Assembly (NCBI GenBank): GCA_022836615.1
Contig: MU405226.1
Coordinates: forward strand, 248,001 to 312,000
Direction of reading: 5' to 3'
Length of the DNA: 64,000 nt
Source: Annulohypoxylon bovei var. microspora
Lineage: Eukaryota; Ascomycota; Sordariomycetes; Xylariales; Hypoxylaceae
Made by a program: the position numbers and the translations under genes. A model generated the notes under the pieces. It made no database searches, was not told where the DNA came from, and saw only the letters and a program-made list of their open reading frames with translations. Within the stretch, counting starts at the first letter, position 1. Each line of letters starts with the position of its first letter. Below, piece by piece: positions 11,991 to 23,212 of the stretch.

Positions 11991-14900
11991 ATGTATATCA
12001 AGCAGATTATTATCCAAGGCTTTAAGAGGTACGCGCCGATGCCTCGACGCCTCGAGAGAGTCCCCTTGAGAATTCCGACTTTGCGATACTAACTTGCAAA
12101 TAGCTACAAGGACCAGACGGTCATGGAGCCCTTCTCGCCAGGTACGAATGTCATTGTTGGTCGTAACGGTTCCGGGAAGAGCAACTTTTTCGCTGCGATA
12201 CGATTTGTACTGAGCGATGCGTACACACAAATGACTCGCGAGGAACGACAGGCGCTATTGCACGAAGGTTCCGGCTCGGCAGTCATGTCTGCGTACGTCG
12301 AGGTCATCTTCGACAACAGCGACGACCGATTCCCGACTGGAAATAAAGAGGTTATTCTACGGCGCACAATTGGTCTAAAGAAGGACGAATACTCGGTCGA
12401 TAAGAAGGTTTCCACAAAGGCAGATGTCTCAAATCTTCTGGAAGCTGCCGGGTTCTCGAGATCGAACCCTTACTATATCGTTCCGCAGGGTCGTGTCACA
12501 GCACTTACCAACATGAAAGAGTCAGACCGGTTGAACTTGCTCAAGGAGGTTGCCGGGACACAAGTCTATGAATCTCGCCGCTCTGAGTCGCTCAAGATTA
12601 TGACGGAAACTAATAATAAGAGAGAGAAAATTGATGAGCTACTTGATTATATCAAGGAGCGCCTGACCGAGCTAGAGGAAGAGAAGGAGGAGCTACGCGA
12701 CTACCAGGACAAGGATCGTGAGCGTAGGTGTTTAGAATACGCGTATTATCACAGAGATCAAGTTGCTACTCAGGAGGCTCTAGAAGAATTGGAAGAAACA
12801 CGTCAAGGCGGCATGGAGGATACTGATGAGAATCGCGAGACCTACAATATGGGCGTGAAAGAAATTGCCACGCTAGATGCCGAGATTCACAAGCTTCAGC
12901 AGCAAATGGAGCTCCTGCGCATAGATCGTCGACAGCTCGATGAGGATCGTCGAGAGAGCGCCAAGGCAATAGCAAATGCTGAGTTGGCAGTCAAAAATCT
13001 TTCGGATGGCATGTCGGCCCAGGAGCAAGCCAAGCAGCACCATGATGCGGAGCTAGAAGAGGTAAAAACCGCCATAGTACAAAGGGAGGCTGAGCTTAAG
13101 AAGCTTAATCCCGATTTCGAAAAAGCGAAACGGAAAGAGGCAGAGATCAAACAGGCTCTCGACTCAGCAGAAGCTGGTCGACAGCGTCTCTTCACAAAAC
13201 AGACTCGGGGAAGTCAATTCAAAAGCAAAGGGGAGCGGGACGCATGGTTAAGGAAGGAGATAGATGATCTTAATGTGACTCTTAGTCAGCAAAGAGCAAA
13301 TCGCCTCGATGCTGATGAAGAAGTCAAGTCTATCCAAACTGCCATCCAGCAACTTGAGAACGAAATTGCAGTCCTGCGACAGAAGAACGAAGGATTTGGC
13401 GATGATCGGCTAGCCGTCGCCGAAGAGGTCACCGGCGCGAAAGATGTTCTCGACAAGCTCAACGAAGAGCGAAAGTTACTTCGTCGGCAAGACGACAAGT
13501 TAGAGACAATCATTGCAAATGCCCGGGGCGAACTGGACCATTCCGAACGGGAACTATCCCACACTATGGATCGAGTCACTTCCCGAGGTTTGGCCACCAT
13601 ACAGCGGTTAAAACGCGAGCACAATATCCCCGGCGCGTACGGCACGCTAGCTGAGCTTTTAGATGTTAACGAAGCATATCGGTTACCCGTAGAACAGGTT
13701 GCAGGCGCCAGCTTGTTTCATTACGTGGTTGATAACGACGACACTGCGACGTATCTAGCAACTGCACTCCAGAAAAACTATGGAGGTAGAATCACATTCA
13801 TGCCACTCTCCAGGCTAAAACCACGACCTGCAAACCTCCCCAGAGCTAATGACGCAGTTCCGTTGCTTAGCAAATTAAAGTATAGCCCCCAGTACGAGAA
13901 GGCTTTCCAACAAGTCTTTGGCAGTACAATCATCTGCCCCAATTTAACTATTGCTAGCCAGTATGCGCGAAGCCATGGTGTGCACGGTGTTACTCCAGAT
14001 GGAGATACCTCTAATAAGCGTGGTGCAATGACTGGTGGATATATCGATACTCGAAAATCGCGTTTGGAAGCCGTTCGAGCTGTCAACAAATGGAGAGAAG
14101 AATACGAGAAATTGCAATCACAAGCCGTCGACATACGAAGGCAAATAGAACAGAAGGACCAAGAGATCACCAATGCGCTAGGTGAAGAGCGCAGATTAGC
14201 TCAAAGACTCCGACAGATGGATGATGGCTATGGACCACTCCGCGCAGAATTAAATGCTAAGAACAATCAAGCCGATCGTGAAAGAGATCGACTCGAAGCC
14301 GCGATCAAACGACGAGACATCGTTGAAAGGAATATGAAACAGTTCCAGGACAATCTAAGTGCACACCAGGCTGAGTTAGCATCGGACTTTAAGAAGGTCT
14401 TGACAGCCAACGAGGAAAAGCAACTGGAAAGCCTGGGTGCCAGTGTGCAGGAGCTGCAGAAAGAATGGAATGAAATAAGCAGCAAGCGGAGAGAGCTTGA
14501 AAGTCGCAAGCGAAAGCTAGAGCTAGATCTACGAACAAATCTCCAGCTCAAGCTTGACCAACTCACCAGCCAAGCATTCGAGACTGCTACTAGTGGTAGC
14601 AGCAACCTGAAAGAAGCTAAGCGAGAGCTCAAGAAAGCCCAAACAACGGCAACTTCTGTTCATAACAAGATTCAGTCGAATGACGAACAGATCGACTCGG
14701 CCGAATCTACGGTCGGACGTCTAGAGAAGCAAAAAGCCGAGAAAGAGGCACAGCTGCAGGAGGTCGCAAGAGATATCAAAAAACAGGAGAAGAGAATGGA
14801 TAAAAACAGGCAAATGAAAGCCTTGTTGACAACAAGAGCAACAGAATTAGCCAAGAATATCCGCGATCTTGGTGTTTTACCAGAAGAAGCCTTCGATAAG

Positions 14901-15768
14901 TACGAGAGGTTTGAGCATAAATCCGTAAGTTCGATCCTGGGTAAATAGACATGCCTGTTAGCTAATCCTGCATCCTAGGTCGTCTTACGCCTGAAGAAAG
15001 TCAACGACGCCCTAAAGAAATACAAGCACGTGAACAAGAAGGCTTTTGAACAGTACAACAGCTTCACCAACCAACAAGATCAGCTCCTCAAGCGTCGCAA
15101 GGAACTCGACCAGTCACAGGAGTCGATCGAGGAGCTGGTTGCCCACCTTGACCAGCGTAAGGACGAGGCAATCGAACGAACGTTCAAACAAGTCTCGAAG
15201 GAATTTGCTTCCATCTTCCAACGCCTAGTACCTGCCGGCCACGGCCGTCTCGTAATTCAACGCAGAGCTGATCGGCGAATCGACCCGGATGATTCCGACG
15301 AGGAACAGCGCACCAGCGTAGAAAACTATACAGGTGTCGGTATTAGTGTTTCTTTCAACTCTAAGACCGCGGATGAGCAGCAGCGCATCCAGCAGCTCTC
15401 GGGTGGTCAGAAGAGTAAGTTCAACAACCCACTTGGCCCGGTTTCCATTTTCAGGCTAACATGTATGATTAGGTCTCTGCGCCCTCTGTCTTATTTTTGC
15501 CCTTCAGCAGACAGAGTCCAGTCCCATGGTCATCTTTGACGAGGTCGACGCCAACTTGGACGCCCAGTACAGAACTGCCGTCGCCGGACTTCTCCAGTCC
15601 ATATCATCTGAGGCCGGTACGCAGTTCATCTGCACCACCTTCCGACCGGAAATCGTCCACGTCGCCGACAGATGCTACGGCGTCCTGTTCAGAAACAAGT
15701 TCAGTACCATCAACTGCGTAAGCACGGAGCAGGCCTTGGAATTCGTCGAAGGTCAAGCACCTAGGTAG
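11991..15768 (+). CDS. smc3: Cohesin subunit SMC3
   Basis: Four exons (11991-12028, 12104-14924, 14979-15414, 15473-15768) give 1,196 aa, the normal SMC3 length. The first exon encodes MYIKQIIIQGFK and joins SYKDQTV, the canonical SMC3 start. Walker A is GRNGSGKS at residues 32-39. A long coiled coil runs to the hinge (about residues 520-660, GAYGTLAELL...GGRITFMPLSRL) and back. The ABC signature LSGGQK lies near residue 1,093 and Walker B VIFDEVDANLD near 1,117. SMC3 pairs with SMC1 at the hinge to form the cohesin ring that holds sister chromatids together in the nucleus. Lys-Lys acetylation sites expected near the head were not checked. All introns have standard GT-AG ends. The stop codon lies in an ACCTAGGTAG stretch, one of the recurrent palindromes of this window. 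Confidence 0.97.
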
Positions 15769-16207
15769 TGATGACAACGGCGGGATGGGGCTTGTGTGTA
15801 TATGATGGTCTTCGGAGGGAGGAGTTTACAGTTGAGCCGCGTTGTATACCACGGGACACTCGGGAGGAACTGGTGCTGTTATTTATTACTACTGTATGAT
15901 CGAGCCTATGGTTTAAGGGGTGCTAAGTGCTAATGAAGATCACCTACTTTTGGGATTCTCCCTTTTTAAGGTTACGTGCTAATTATGAAAAGGGTGATAT
16001 CAAACTAGTAATGAGAGTAGCTGACCGTGTCCTTGACTCGGGGTTAATGGCGCAACCATTATCTAACATACAACAGTTCAGAGCTGTTCTGCGACCCCTT
16101 TTCTCATGGAAGATTTCCGCTCGTGATTTGTTTCGGATTCCATCACCAGCTGTAACCTGCTTATTGACAGTTGGCGTATCGCACCATACCCCGGTCCAAG
16201 TGCAAGA
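15769..16207. other. 3' flank of smc3, no gene seen
   Basis: About 440 bases between smc3 and the fold-back element. A frame of up to 180 codons begins at 15927 but runs straight into the left arm of the repeat, so it is not credible as a gene. No target-site duplication of the repeat could be recognised at its right edge. Confidence 0.5.
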
Positions 16208-17021
16208 AACCGCCAAACCGCCAATTCAATTGATTTACAGTGTATTTTGTGGCTTACACTGTATGCGCACTGTATTTCCCCTTATAAGCTTAGGGGGCTT
16301 AGGGGCTATAATTATAAGGCCTTTAGCGCATACTGTTTTTCAGCCAATCAGATCGCGCACTGTTTTAGATACTTGTACTTTATTCAATCGCGCCCGCGCC
16401 AATACCTTTTTATTAAAGCTATTCTTTCTCTCATTCGAAAGAGCTCTCGGAGCTTTATTTAATAGTTAGTTTTTTATTATTAGAAATTGCGTTTTCAAGC
16501 TATTGGATGGGTTTAAAAAGCTGGAAAACTGCCATATACTATAAATAAATACAAAAGTTATTTAATTTGTGGTCACATGACCTTATTGGCACGGACCACC
16601 TACCAGCCAATCGTAGGGCACGGACCACCACACGGATCATGCTCGTCACGTGGTCGCCTTCAGCTGAACATTCTTTGTATTTGCTTAAGGTATACGCCAA
16701 CTTTTTAACCTTTTAAACCCACATAAATCGATACGCATAAATTTTAAAACAGTGTAATTGATTGCATTTAATTAGATTTAAAATGCGCTTTTAAATAAGC
16801 TTAAAATCAGGTTGAATGAATAAGTATTGGCGCTGGTGCGATTAAATAAAGTACAAGTATCTAAAACAGTGCGCAATCTGATTGGCTGAAAAACAGTATG
16901 CGCTAAAGGCCTTATAATTATAGCCCCTAAGCCCCCTAAGCTTATAAGGGGAAATACAGTGCGCATACAGTGTAAGCCACAAAATACACTGTAAATCAAT
17001 TGAATTGGCGGTTTGGCGGTT
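16208..17021. mobile_element. 814-bp fold-back (long-TIR) MITE-like element
   Basis: The left arm, 16208 to about 16402, and the reverse complement of the right arm, about 16827 to 17021, match over roughly 195 bp with about six differences, mostly C/T or G/A transitions. The outermost bases are AACCGCCAAACCGCC on both ends. The spacer of about 425 bp has no coding capacity but contains two copies of GCACGGACCACC (near 16590 and 16618). The same ~60-residue frame appears in both arms on opposite strands, which is a by-product of the duplication. This looks like a recent non-autonomous DNA transposon. I could not find a clear target-site duplication, so the exact ends and superfamily are open. 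Confidence 0.8.
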
Positions 17022-17404
17022 GTTGTGAAATGGCCCTCCGTCCACCACTAATAGACCTGATTAGTCTCTTTAAGTTTAAGTTCTAGGTAGTTATAGTAAC
17101 CTTTAATCATAACCTTAAAGAGTGTACTCTTTTTAAAAATGTTTAAATTTGAATTAAGTTCTCTAAAGCCTCAAATTTAAAGGGTCACTTGTTTATATTC
17201 AAAAGAAATAATTAGTTAAATATAAGGTCTATCCTAAGTAAAACGGCAGCTGGCTGTACAGCTGTCATCAAACTAGCCAGGTGTGTTGCCAGACCTGATA
17301 GGGGAATTTTGAATATTTTGAATACCTCTATACATCAACCCATTAGAAGCTTGGCTGGAATCATATATATCTATATACCTACACAGGTACACGGCACTCA
17401 TCAA
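17022..17404. other. Gene-free interval downstream of GH20 gene
   Basis: AT-rich sequence holding the probable 3' UTR of the hexosaminidase gene. A short imperfect palindrome, CAGCTGGCTGTACAGCTG, lies near 17250. AGACCTGAT occurs on both sides (near 17055 and 17291) as a short direct repeat. Nothing else is recognisable. Confidence 0.4.
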
Positions 17405-19757
17405 TCAAGCCTCAGAGCTCAATCTCATCGCCGCAAGCTGCCCCGTCCAGCCCGCATTCTCGCCACCGACCTGCGCAATCGGCGCCTCGACAGCGATCGG
17501 CGCCCACACGAACGACGCCCCGTTGATGCCCAAGATCGCCAGGAACTCCTCCTCGGTGGCCGCCATGCTGCCTACCTCGGGCAACGGCTCGCCCAAGCCC
17601 GCCGTCTCCTGCACGCTGGCGAAGGTGCGGTTGCCGCGGCCGATGATGCTCACGTCGACCCAGGTCCCCACGGGTAGCGTCGAGTTCAGCCTATAGTAGT
17701 TGCCGGACGCGAACAGCGTCAGGCTCGGCGTCAGCATCAGCGCGGAGTCCGCGCCGGAGACCAGCGTCGCGTCGTCGCCTGCCGAGGAGACGAGCAGGCG
17801 CAGCGAGAGCGTGTAGTCCCGGCCCTTGGAGGAGAGCGGCGTCTGCAGCGAGCACGCGGAGCTGATGTTGAGGGTCGACTCCGAGGTGACGGCGCAGCTC
17901 GTCGAGGCGTCGTAGCCGTTCCCCGACTGGTCGACCAGCGCGGTGTCCTTCCATGTGGCGACGGCGGTGAAGTACTGCCTGTCGAGCCGGGAGCTGGAGT
18001 TGTAGTGGAAGATCGTCGAGCTGGTGGATGGGATCGCTCGTTCTAGGTTCTGCCCCGGTATGAAGGGGAGTAGAGTCGAAAACGCTGAAGTGAACTCCGG
18101 CTCTGAGAGATCCCCTCCCCACTGCTTGTCGGCCAACGCCGGGATTCCGTCCTTCCAGGTGTAGTAGGCTTCGGAGAACACGGTTGCGTTTGCGCCGTAG
18201 TCGTTCCACAAGGCTGCTACTTCTCCGAGGACTAGAGGATTGGATTTCTCTGGATTATTGGCGGCCACATTCGCGTCGAAGACGAAGGGTTGCCAGATTC
18301 CACCCGTAGCTGGGTTTCCGTTAAATGTTTTTGCGATGTTAATAACTTGCGGATAGCTTCCAGACCACTTAGCAACTGTGTAGAAGGTATCGTCGGAATT
18401 TAGAACGGAGTAGTTATTTAAGATATAATCGTGATAGGGATCGTCCTCGAAGAACTCCCAATGCTGTATCGAGACGTTCTCATAAATATTAGTATACTCT
18501 GGTTTAGGTGGAAACGTGCCCCAGATGCGGATGGATTTCCCAGATTCTTCGTATATATAACTGGCCATTTCATTGACGAACCGATTGTATTCGTTAGGGT
18601 CACCAGTGTATTCATCCGCGCCAATGTGAACGGTCTTCGAATGGAACCAGTCAAGGAAAGTGCCCCAGATCGTTTTCATTGTGGGTATCGTCTCCGGATG
18701 TGAGATGTTTAACAACGACAAGTCGCTACTAAGTGCCAGTTCCGGTTTCCATTGAACTATGACCAATGAATGTCCCGGTGCTTCGATCTCGGGGATGATG
18801 GTTACTCCACGGGAAACGCAAGCCGATTGAATCTCCTCGAACTGATCCCTTGTGTAGGACTCGTTCTGATATTTGTTCAAGCCAGCAAGGTCTTCAGAAT
18901 CAGACCATAGGCGAAATCGAGCATATAAATCTAAAGATCGTTCCCTCGAGTAAATACCAACATTGTTGTACAGATTATCGCTGAGATGTAAGTGGAAAGT
19001 GTTCTGCTTAAAGAAGCTCATATAAGAACACAATTCAACAATAAACTGTTCGCCCCTTTTTATCAGCCCTCACTTATCTTAGGAAGAAGCTGGTCAAGTA
19101 TATAGTAGCCCCACCGAATCTCATGTTGTAGTACATACCTCTGGTGGGTAGTAATGCCGACCGGCGTCGAGCATCATACCCCGAATCCCCCATCCCGGCG
19201 CATCATCTGCTTCTCCATATCCTAACGATCCATTCGCGAGAATCGCCTGCTGCAAGACAGTCCGTGTACCCCACCACACGCCCAAAGGACTAGCTCCAGA
19301 TATGACAATTCCTGAAGCATTGACAGAGAGCGTGTACCCTTCAGAGGTCTGAGCACCGCTAGCATCTGTATACTTGCTGGAATCTCCCAGAGTGAGAAAT
19401 ATAGCATCTGATGGGGGCTCTTCCGCAATAGAGGTGTCAATATCGAGGTCTAGGGTGCTATGTAAGTCGTCCAGGAAAGTTTTGGCGAAATCTTGCAGAC
19501 TTGGAGGAATCAAAGTTTCGCCAGTCTCATCACGGCTTTCGGCATATTTCGAGTCTACCACTAACGATTTAAGAGATTTGATTGAGTAAGTACCACTGTC
19601 AGATGTGGTAAAGGGGACAACAGGTATTCCCACTATCCTTGACGCCACGAGAACGGCTTGGCGAGTGTTAGTTCATGAGACGGCTTAAATAATTGCATGG
19701 TATAGACGAACCATTGAGTAGGATATATAGATACGCAAAATATAGACTAAACATCAT
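17405..19757 (-). CDS. Secreted GH20 beta-N-acetylhexosaminidase
   Basis: Proposed exons 19757-19712, 19656-19139 and 19045-17405 give 734 aa. The family hydrolyses terminal GlcNAc/GalNAc from chitin oligomers or glycans, acting outside the cell. The first exon supplies a hydrophobic start (MMFSLYFAYLYILLNAVLVA) that fits a signal peptide; its donor GTTCGT is weak, so that exon is the least certain part. Residues about 25-165 are the GH20b N-terminal domain. The (beta/alpha)8 catalytic domain starts at RGMMLDAGRHYYPPE and contains the catalytic Asp-Glu pair in HIGADEY (D332-E333), with the family's LCSYMSFFKQNTFHLHLSDN block. From about residue 540 to the end lies a concanavalin/LamG-like beta-rich region, so the protein is longer than typical fungal hexosaminidases (about 600 aa). 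Divergent from rio1 with 777 bp between starts. Confidence 0.88.
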
Positions 19758-20534
19758 CACGCCGGTTAAATTCTATCAGCGGTTATGTCTCCAGGAACGT
19801 AAATCGAGACCCAATAGACATAGTAAGGAGTAGAATAAATTACACCTCCACCTCCTCACATGATGGCAGACCTAATATTATATAATATATCTCTATGATC
19901 TCAATGTACGACATAGCCTGCAGGGAGATCTGACTCCCTGGTCCTCGCCATCTTAGAGGATGGACGAATCATTTTACTCCCAAGCTGTTGAAGCTACCCC
20001 GGCATAGCGAAGGCTTGGAAGGTCATGTAACCTTGGTGAGCGGGGCAGATAAGACCTGGCAGAAGAAACAGTGACGTTGAATTCTTGAACTTGTTTAATA
20101 TCGGCTTGATGCGTACGGATAGATACCTTGATAGATTGGTAAGGTAGCAATGGAACGTTTATCTATTGCCCAAACTTGGTTCGCCTCAAGTTGAGATTCT
20201 TACCAGTAATTCCCACCAATGAAAACATACTAGCCACATATGACATCGAGGGGCTATTTCTGTGGCGTTAAGTTGGGGCGTTAAGTTGGGGCGTTAAGCT
20301 GGTGGGGCGTTCAAGGTTGTGCCCTACTTGATAAGATAACCTTAATGAAGATATTCTTTCTTGAGTCATAGTGGGGTTACTATATAGCTGTCCCGCGTTC
20401 AACATTATTTTACGAAGACAATTCTCTAACCTTCACGAACTTATCCTACTCATTCTTATAAAACCAACAATTTTTTTTTGTTTATACACAATCTAGGTGT
20501 TTTTAGAAGAAACTATCTCCAGTAATAATACACC
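19758..20534. promoter_or_regulatory. Divergent intergenic region GH20 / rio1
   Basis: This 777-bp interval must contain both promoters because the two genes are transcribed away from each other. A 13-bp tandem repeat lies at 20264-20316. A T-rich tract at about 20471-20480 precedes the rio1 start by some 55 bases, as is common in fungal core promoters. No specific factor site is claimed. Confidence 0.45.
20264..20316. repeat. 13-bp tandem repeat GGCGTTAAGTTGG, about 3.5 units
   Basis: Two exact copies (20264-20276 and 20277-20289) are followed by a variant with a 3-bp insertion (20290-20305) and a partial fourth (GGCGTTCAAGG). The repeat lies roughly 220-270 bp upstream of the rio1 start codon and could be an expansion-prone promoter element or simply a minisatellite. 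Confidence 0.75.
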
Positions 20535-22213
20535 ATGACGACCGACGCATCTCCGGTGCCACCTCAATTATCGGCTAGCAATGGCCATAATGAATCAGTA
20601 AACCAAAAAACATCCGAAGACCCAGTCGATGCTACCTCCGAGTCTTTAGACGATCCCGGCGACAGCGACTTAGATTCTATATTTGACGATGACGACGATT
20701 TTTCCGACGGCCTTGGCCCAGATGGAGAGCCTGACATAACAAGAAACTACAATAGACAACGGCCTCTACACACCAACCAACAAAAACCTACTGCCAACAC
20801 GATAGCCAACATCGACGATCAGGTCGCTACTCTCTCCAAACATGCAGGCAAGATAAGACTGGACGATGTTAAGGAGGGTCAAGATCGCGAGAAGGACAAG
20901 GCCAATAGGGCTACGAGCGAGCAGGTCCTTGATCAGAGAACGCGTATGATCCTATACCAGATGATCAATCGCAATGTAATCAGTGAGATACATGGCGCAA
21001 TCAGTACGGGCAAGGAGGCCAATGTGTACGGTGCTGTCGCATATCCTGATATCAATGGGCCACCCGTTCAGCGAGCTGTTAAGGTCTATAAAACAGCCAT
21101 ATTAAGCTTCAAGGACCGGGAGAGATACATTACTGGCGAGCACCGATTTAAATCTGGCGCAGACAAAGGCAACAGCCGCAAGATGGTCAAGTTATGGGCA
21201 GAGAAAGAGTTTCGCAATTTGCGTAGGATTCATTCTGCTGCTATTGCTTGCCCTGAACCTATTCAACTCAAACTTCACGTCCTTGTGATGGGCTTCCTTG
21301 GAGACACAAACGGATACGCTTACCCGCGGTTACGTGACGCGAACATCGCGGGCGAGGACGCCGACCAAATATGGAGACAGCTTTATATTCAACTTTTGGG
21401 CATCATGCGACGGCTATACCAAGTATGTAGCCTAGTACATGCGGATCTAAGCGAGTACAACATTCTGTACAATGACAGGCAGCTCTATATCATCGATGTG
21501 TCGCAAAGTGTCGAGCACGACCATCCTCGATCCCTCGAGTTTCTCCGAATGGACATTAAGAACACGGGCGATTTCTTCCGTCGCAAAGGGGTTGATACAC
21601 TATCTGATCGGGCTATATTCGACTTTATCACGAACTCGGAGGACGCAGTAGAAGAGCCGGACATGTCGGAGGCGATCGAACGGCTATATGCGTCAACGTT
21701 ACCATCTACCAACGACGAGACAGCAGAAGCTGAGCGAGAAGTCGACAATGAGGTATTCCGAAATCAATATATCCCTCAAACCTTAGAGCAGGTATACGAC
21801 ATTGAGAAGGATGCTCAGGCGATCGGCGAGGGAGAGGGAGACAGGCTTGTCTATCGGAATCTTCTCGCAGATCAGGTAGTCACGAAGTCGGATGCAAAAG
21901 ACACAGGTTCAGGAGGCGGGTCGGACGATGGCGCAGCTCTCGATAGCGATGATGGAAGTGACGACGAGAGTAAATTTTTGAAAGGCACTCCTCGGGGCAA
22001 ACGATTCCAAGACAAAGACGAGAAAAAGGTAAGTTTTATTCAAGTACCGCCTACGCACCCACATATCCCATTTCCGTGGCATAATTTACCTATACTAACA
22101 AAACATAGCAACATAAACATGCTGTCAAGGAAGCAAAGGCCGAGAAGCGAAAAGAAAAAATGCCGAAACATATCAAGAAACGCCTTGTAGCTACATCATC
22201 GAGGAAGAAGTAG
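20535..22213 (+). CDS. rio1: RIO1 atypical protein kinase/ATPase
   Basis: Two exons (20535-22028 and 22109-22213) encode 532 aa. The RIO1 nucleotide loop STGKEANVYGA starts near residue 156. The catalytic loop HADLSEYNIL lies near 301 and the metal-binding IIDVSQSVEHDHP near 317; all three are RIO1-type, not RIO2. The N-terminus (residues 1-90) is acidic and low in complexity. The C-terminal tail is acidic, then basic (KEKMPKHIKKR), a conserved RIO1 ending that confirms the last exon and its TAG acceptor. In the known family, Rio1 acts in the final cytoplasmic maturation of the 40S subunit (20S pre-rRNA cleavage and release of late factors). Confidence 0.96.
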
Positions 22214-23212
22214 ATTTGAGGCCGAATGAAATATGAAAAATATCCCCATAGCCTAGCGCATATTTGTATTGGTGACAATATAAATACATACAGCGGTACA
22301 GCTATACATATATCGGTGTTCTAAAATATGTATATGGCCCAACTCTTACTTGGTAGTAAAGGTAGGTATTTGCCGGGGCGAGCCTTCTTGAAGTAAGTAT
22401 TCTTCAACTTGTTTCTTCTAAAGCATTTATGACAATCAAATGACGAAATCCAAAATCGCATAGCCTGGGCTGGGTCGCAGTGTTGTTTTCCAATTTCTGG
22501 TAATAACCGCGGCTCAGCTCTTGGTGAAATGCGTCCTGAGCTGCCCAATGGGTTAGATGCGGATCAAAGAGAGCACCGATGATTGTTTAATTTCTGTCTT
22601 TTTTTCTTTTCTTTTCTCATTCTCTTCCTACCCTCACTTCTTCAAGTTGCATAGAATTATGTCTTGCGATGATCTAATTTGCGTAGTCTCGACGCTTTAC
22701 TTCGATCTATCTGGGATAAATCATAAGAATGCTTGATGAGAGGAGAGAAGACTGCATGTAAGTAGCCCTTAACCAAAGTACCTAGGTTCATAAATTTATC
22801 ATTTCAAATCACAAATCATAATATATGGCTTTCAATAGGTTGTATGTATGATATGATATGAATTCTATAGTTCCCGCTACCGGATTATATCTATGCGTAT
22901 CCTCCCGCTCTTCTCGGTATATCCAATGGAGATGGGTATTTATAATGCAACTCTTAGGGGATGTTTATGTTTGAAAAAACGAACAGGTATCTCCGCAGTC
23001 AATGCTCCGCGACAAATGATAGAGTTGTGGTATAAGTACAAAATAAAAAAACCCATGATATCCCTCCGTCCATGCTGCCCGTACTCGGTATGGTTTTTCT
23101 CCTGGTCTTCTCCAACCTTCTCTCCTTTTTTTCTTTTAGGTATACCCGTCCATCCAACAGTCCCATCCGGCTCGTGAACTCGGAACACTTCGTGACACGT
23201 CATCGTCAAAGC
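22214..23212. other. Gene-free interval (convergent 3' ends)
   Basis: About 1 kb between the converging rio1 and NLR genes. It contains pyrimidine-rich and poly-T tracts around 22590-22640 and 23110-23140, the latter probably part of the NLR 3' UTR. No RNA gene, mobile element or plausible coding frame was seen. Confidence 0.5.

Noticed and set aside
15927..16469. 180-codon frame after smc3
   Set aside because: More than half of it is the left arm of the fold-back element, and the same peptide appears inverted in the right arm.
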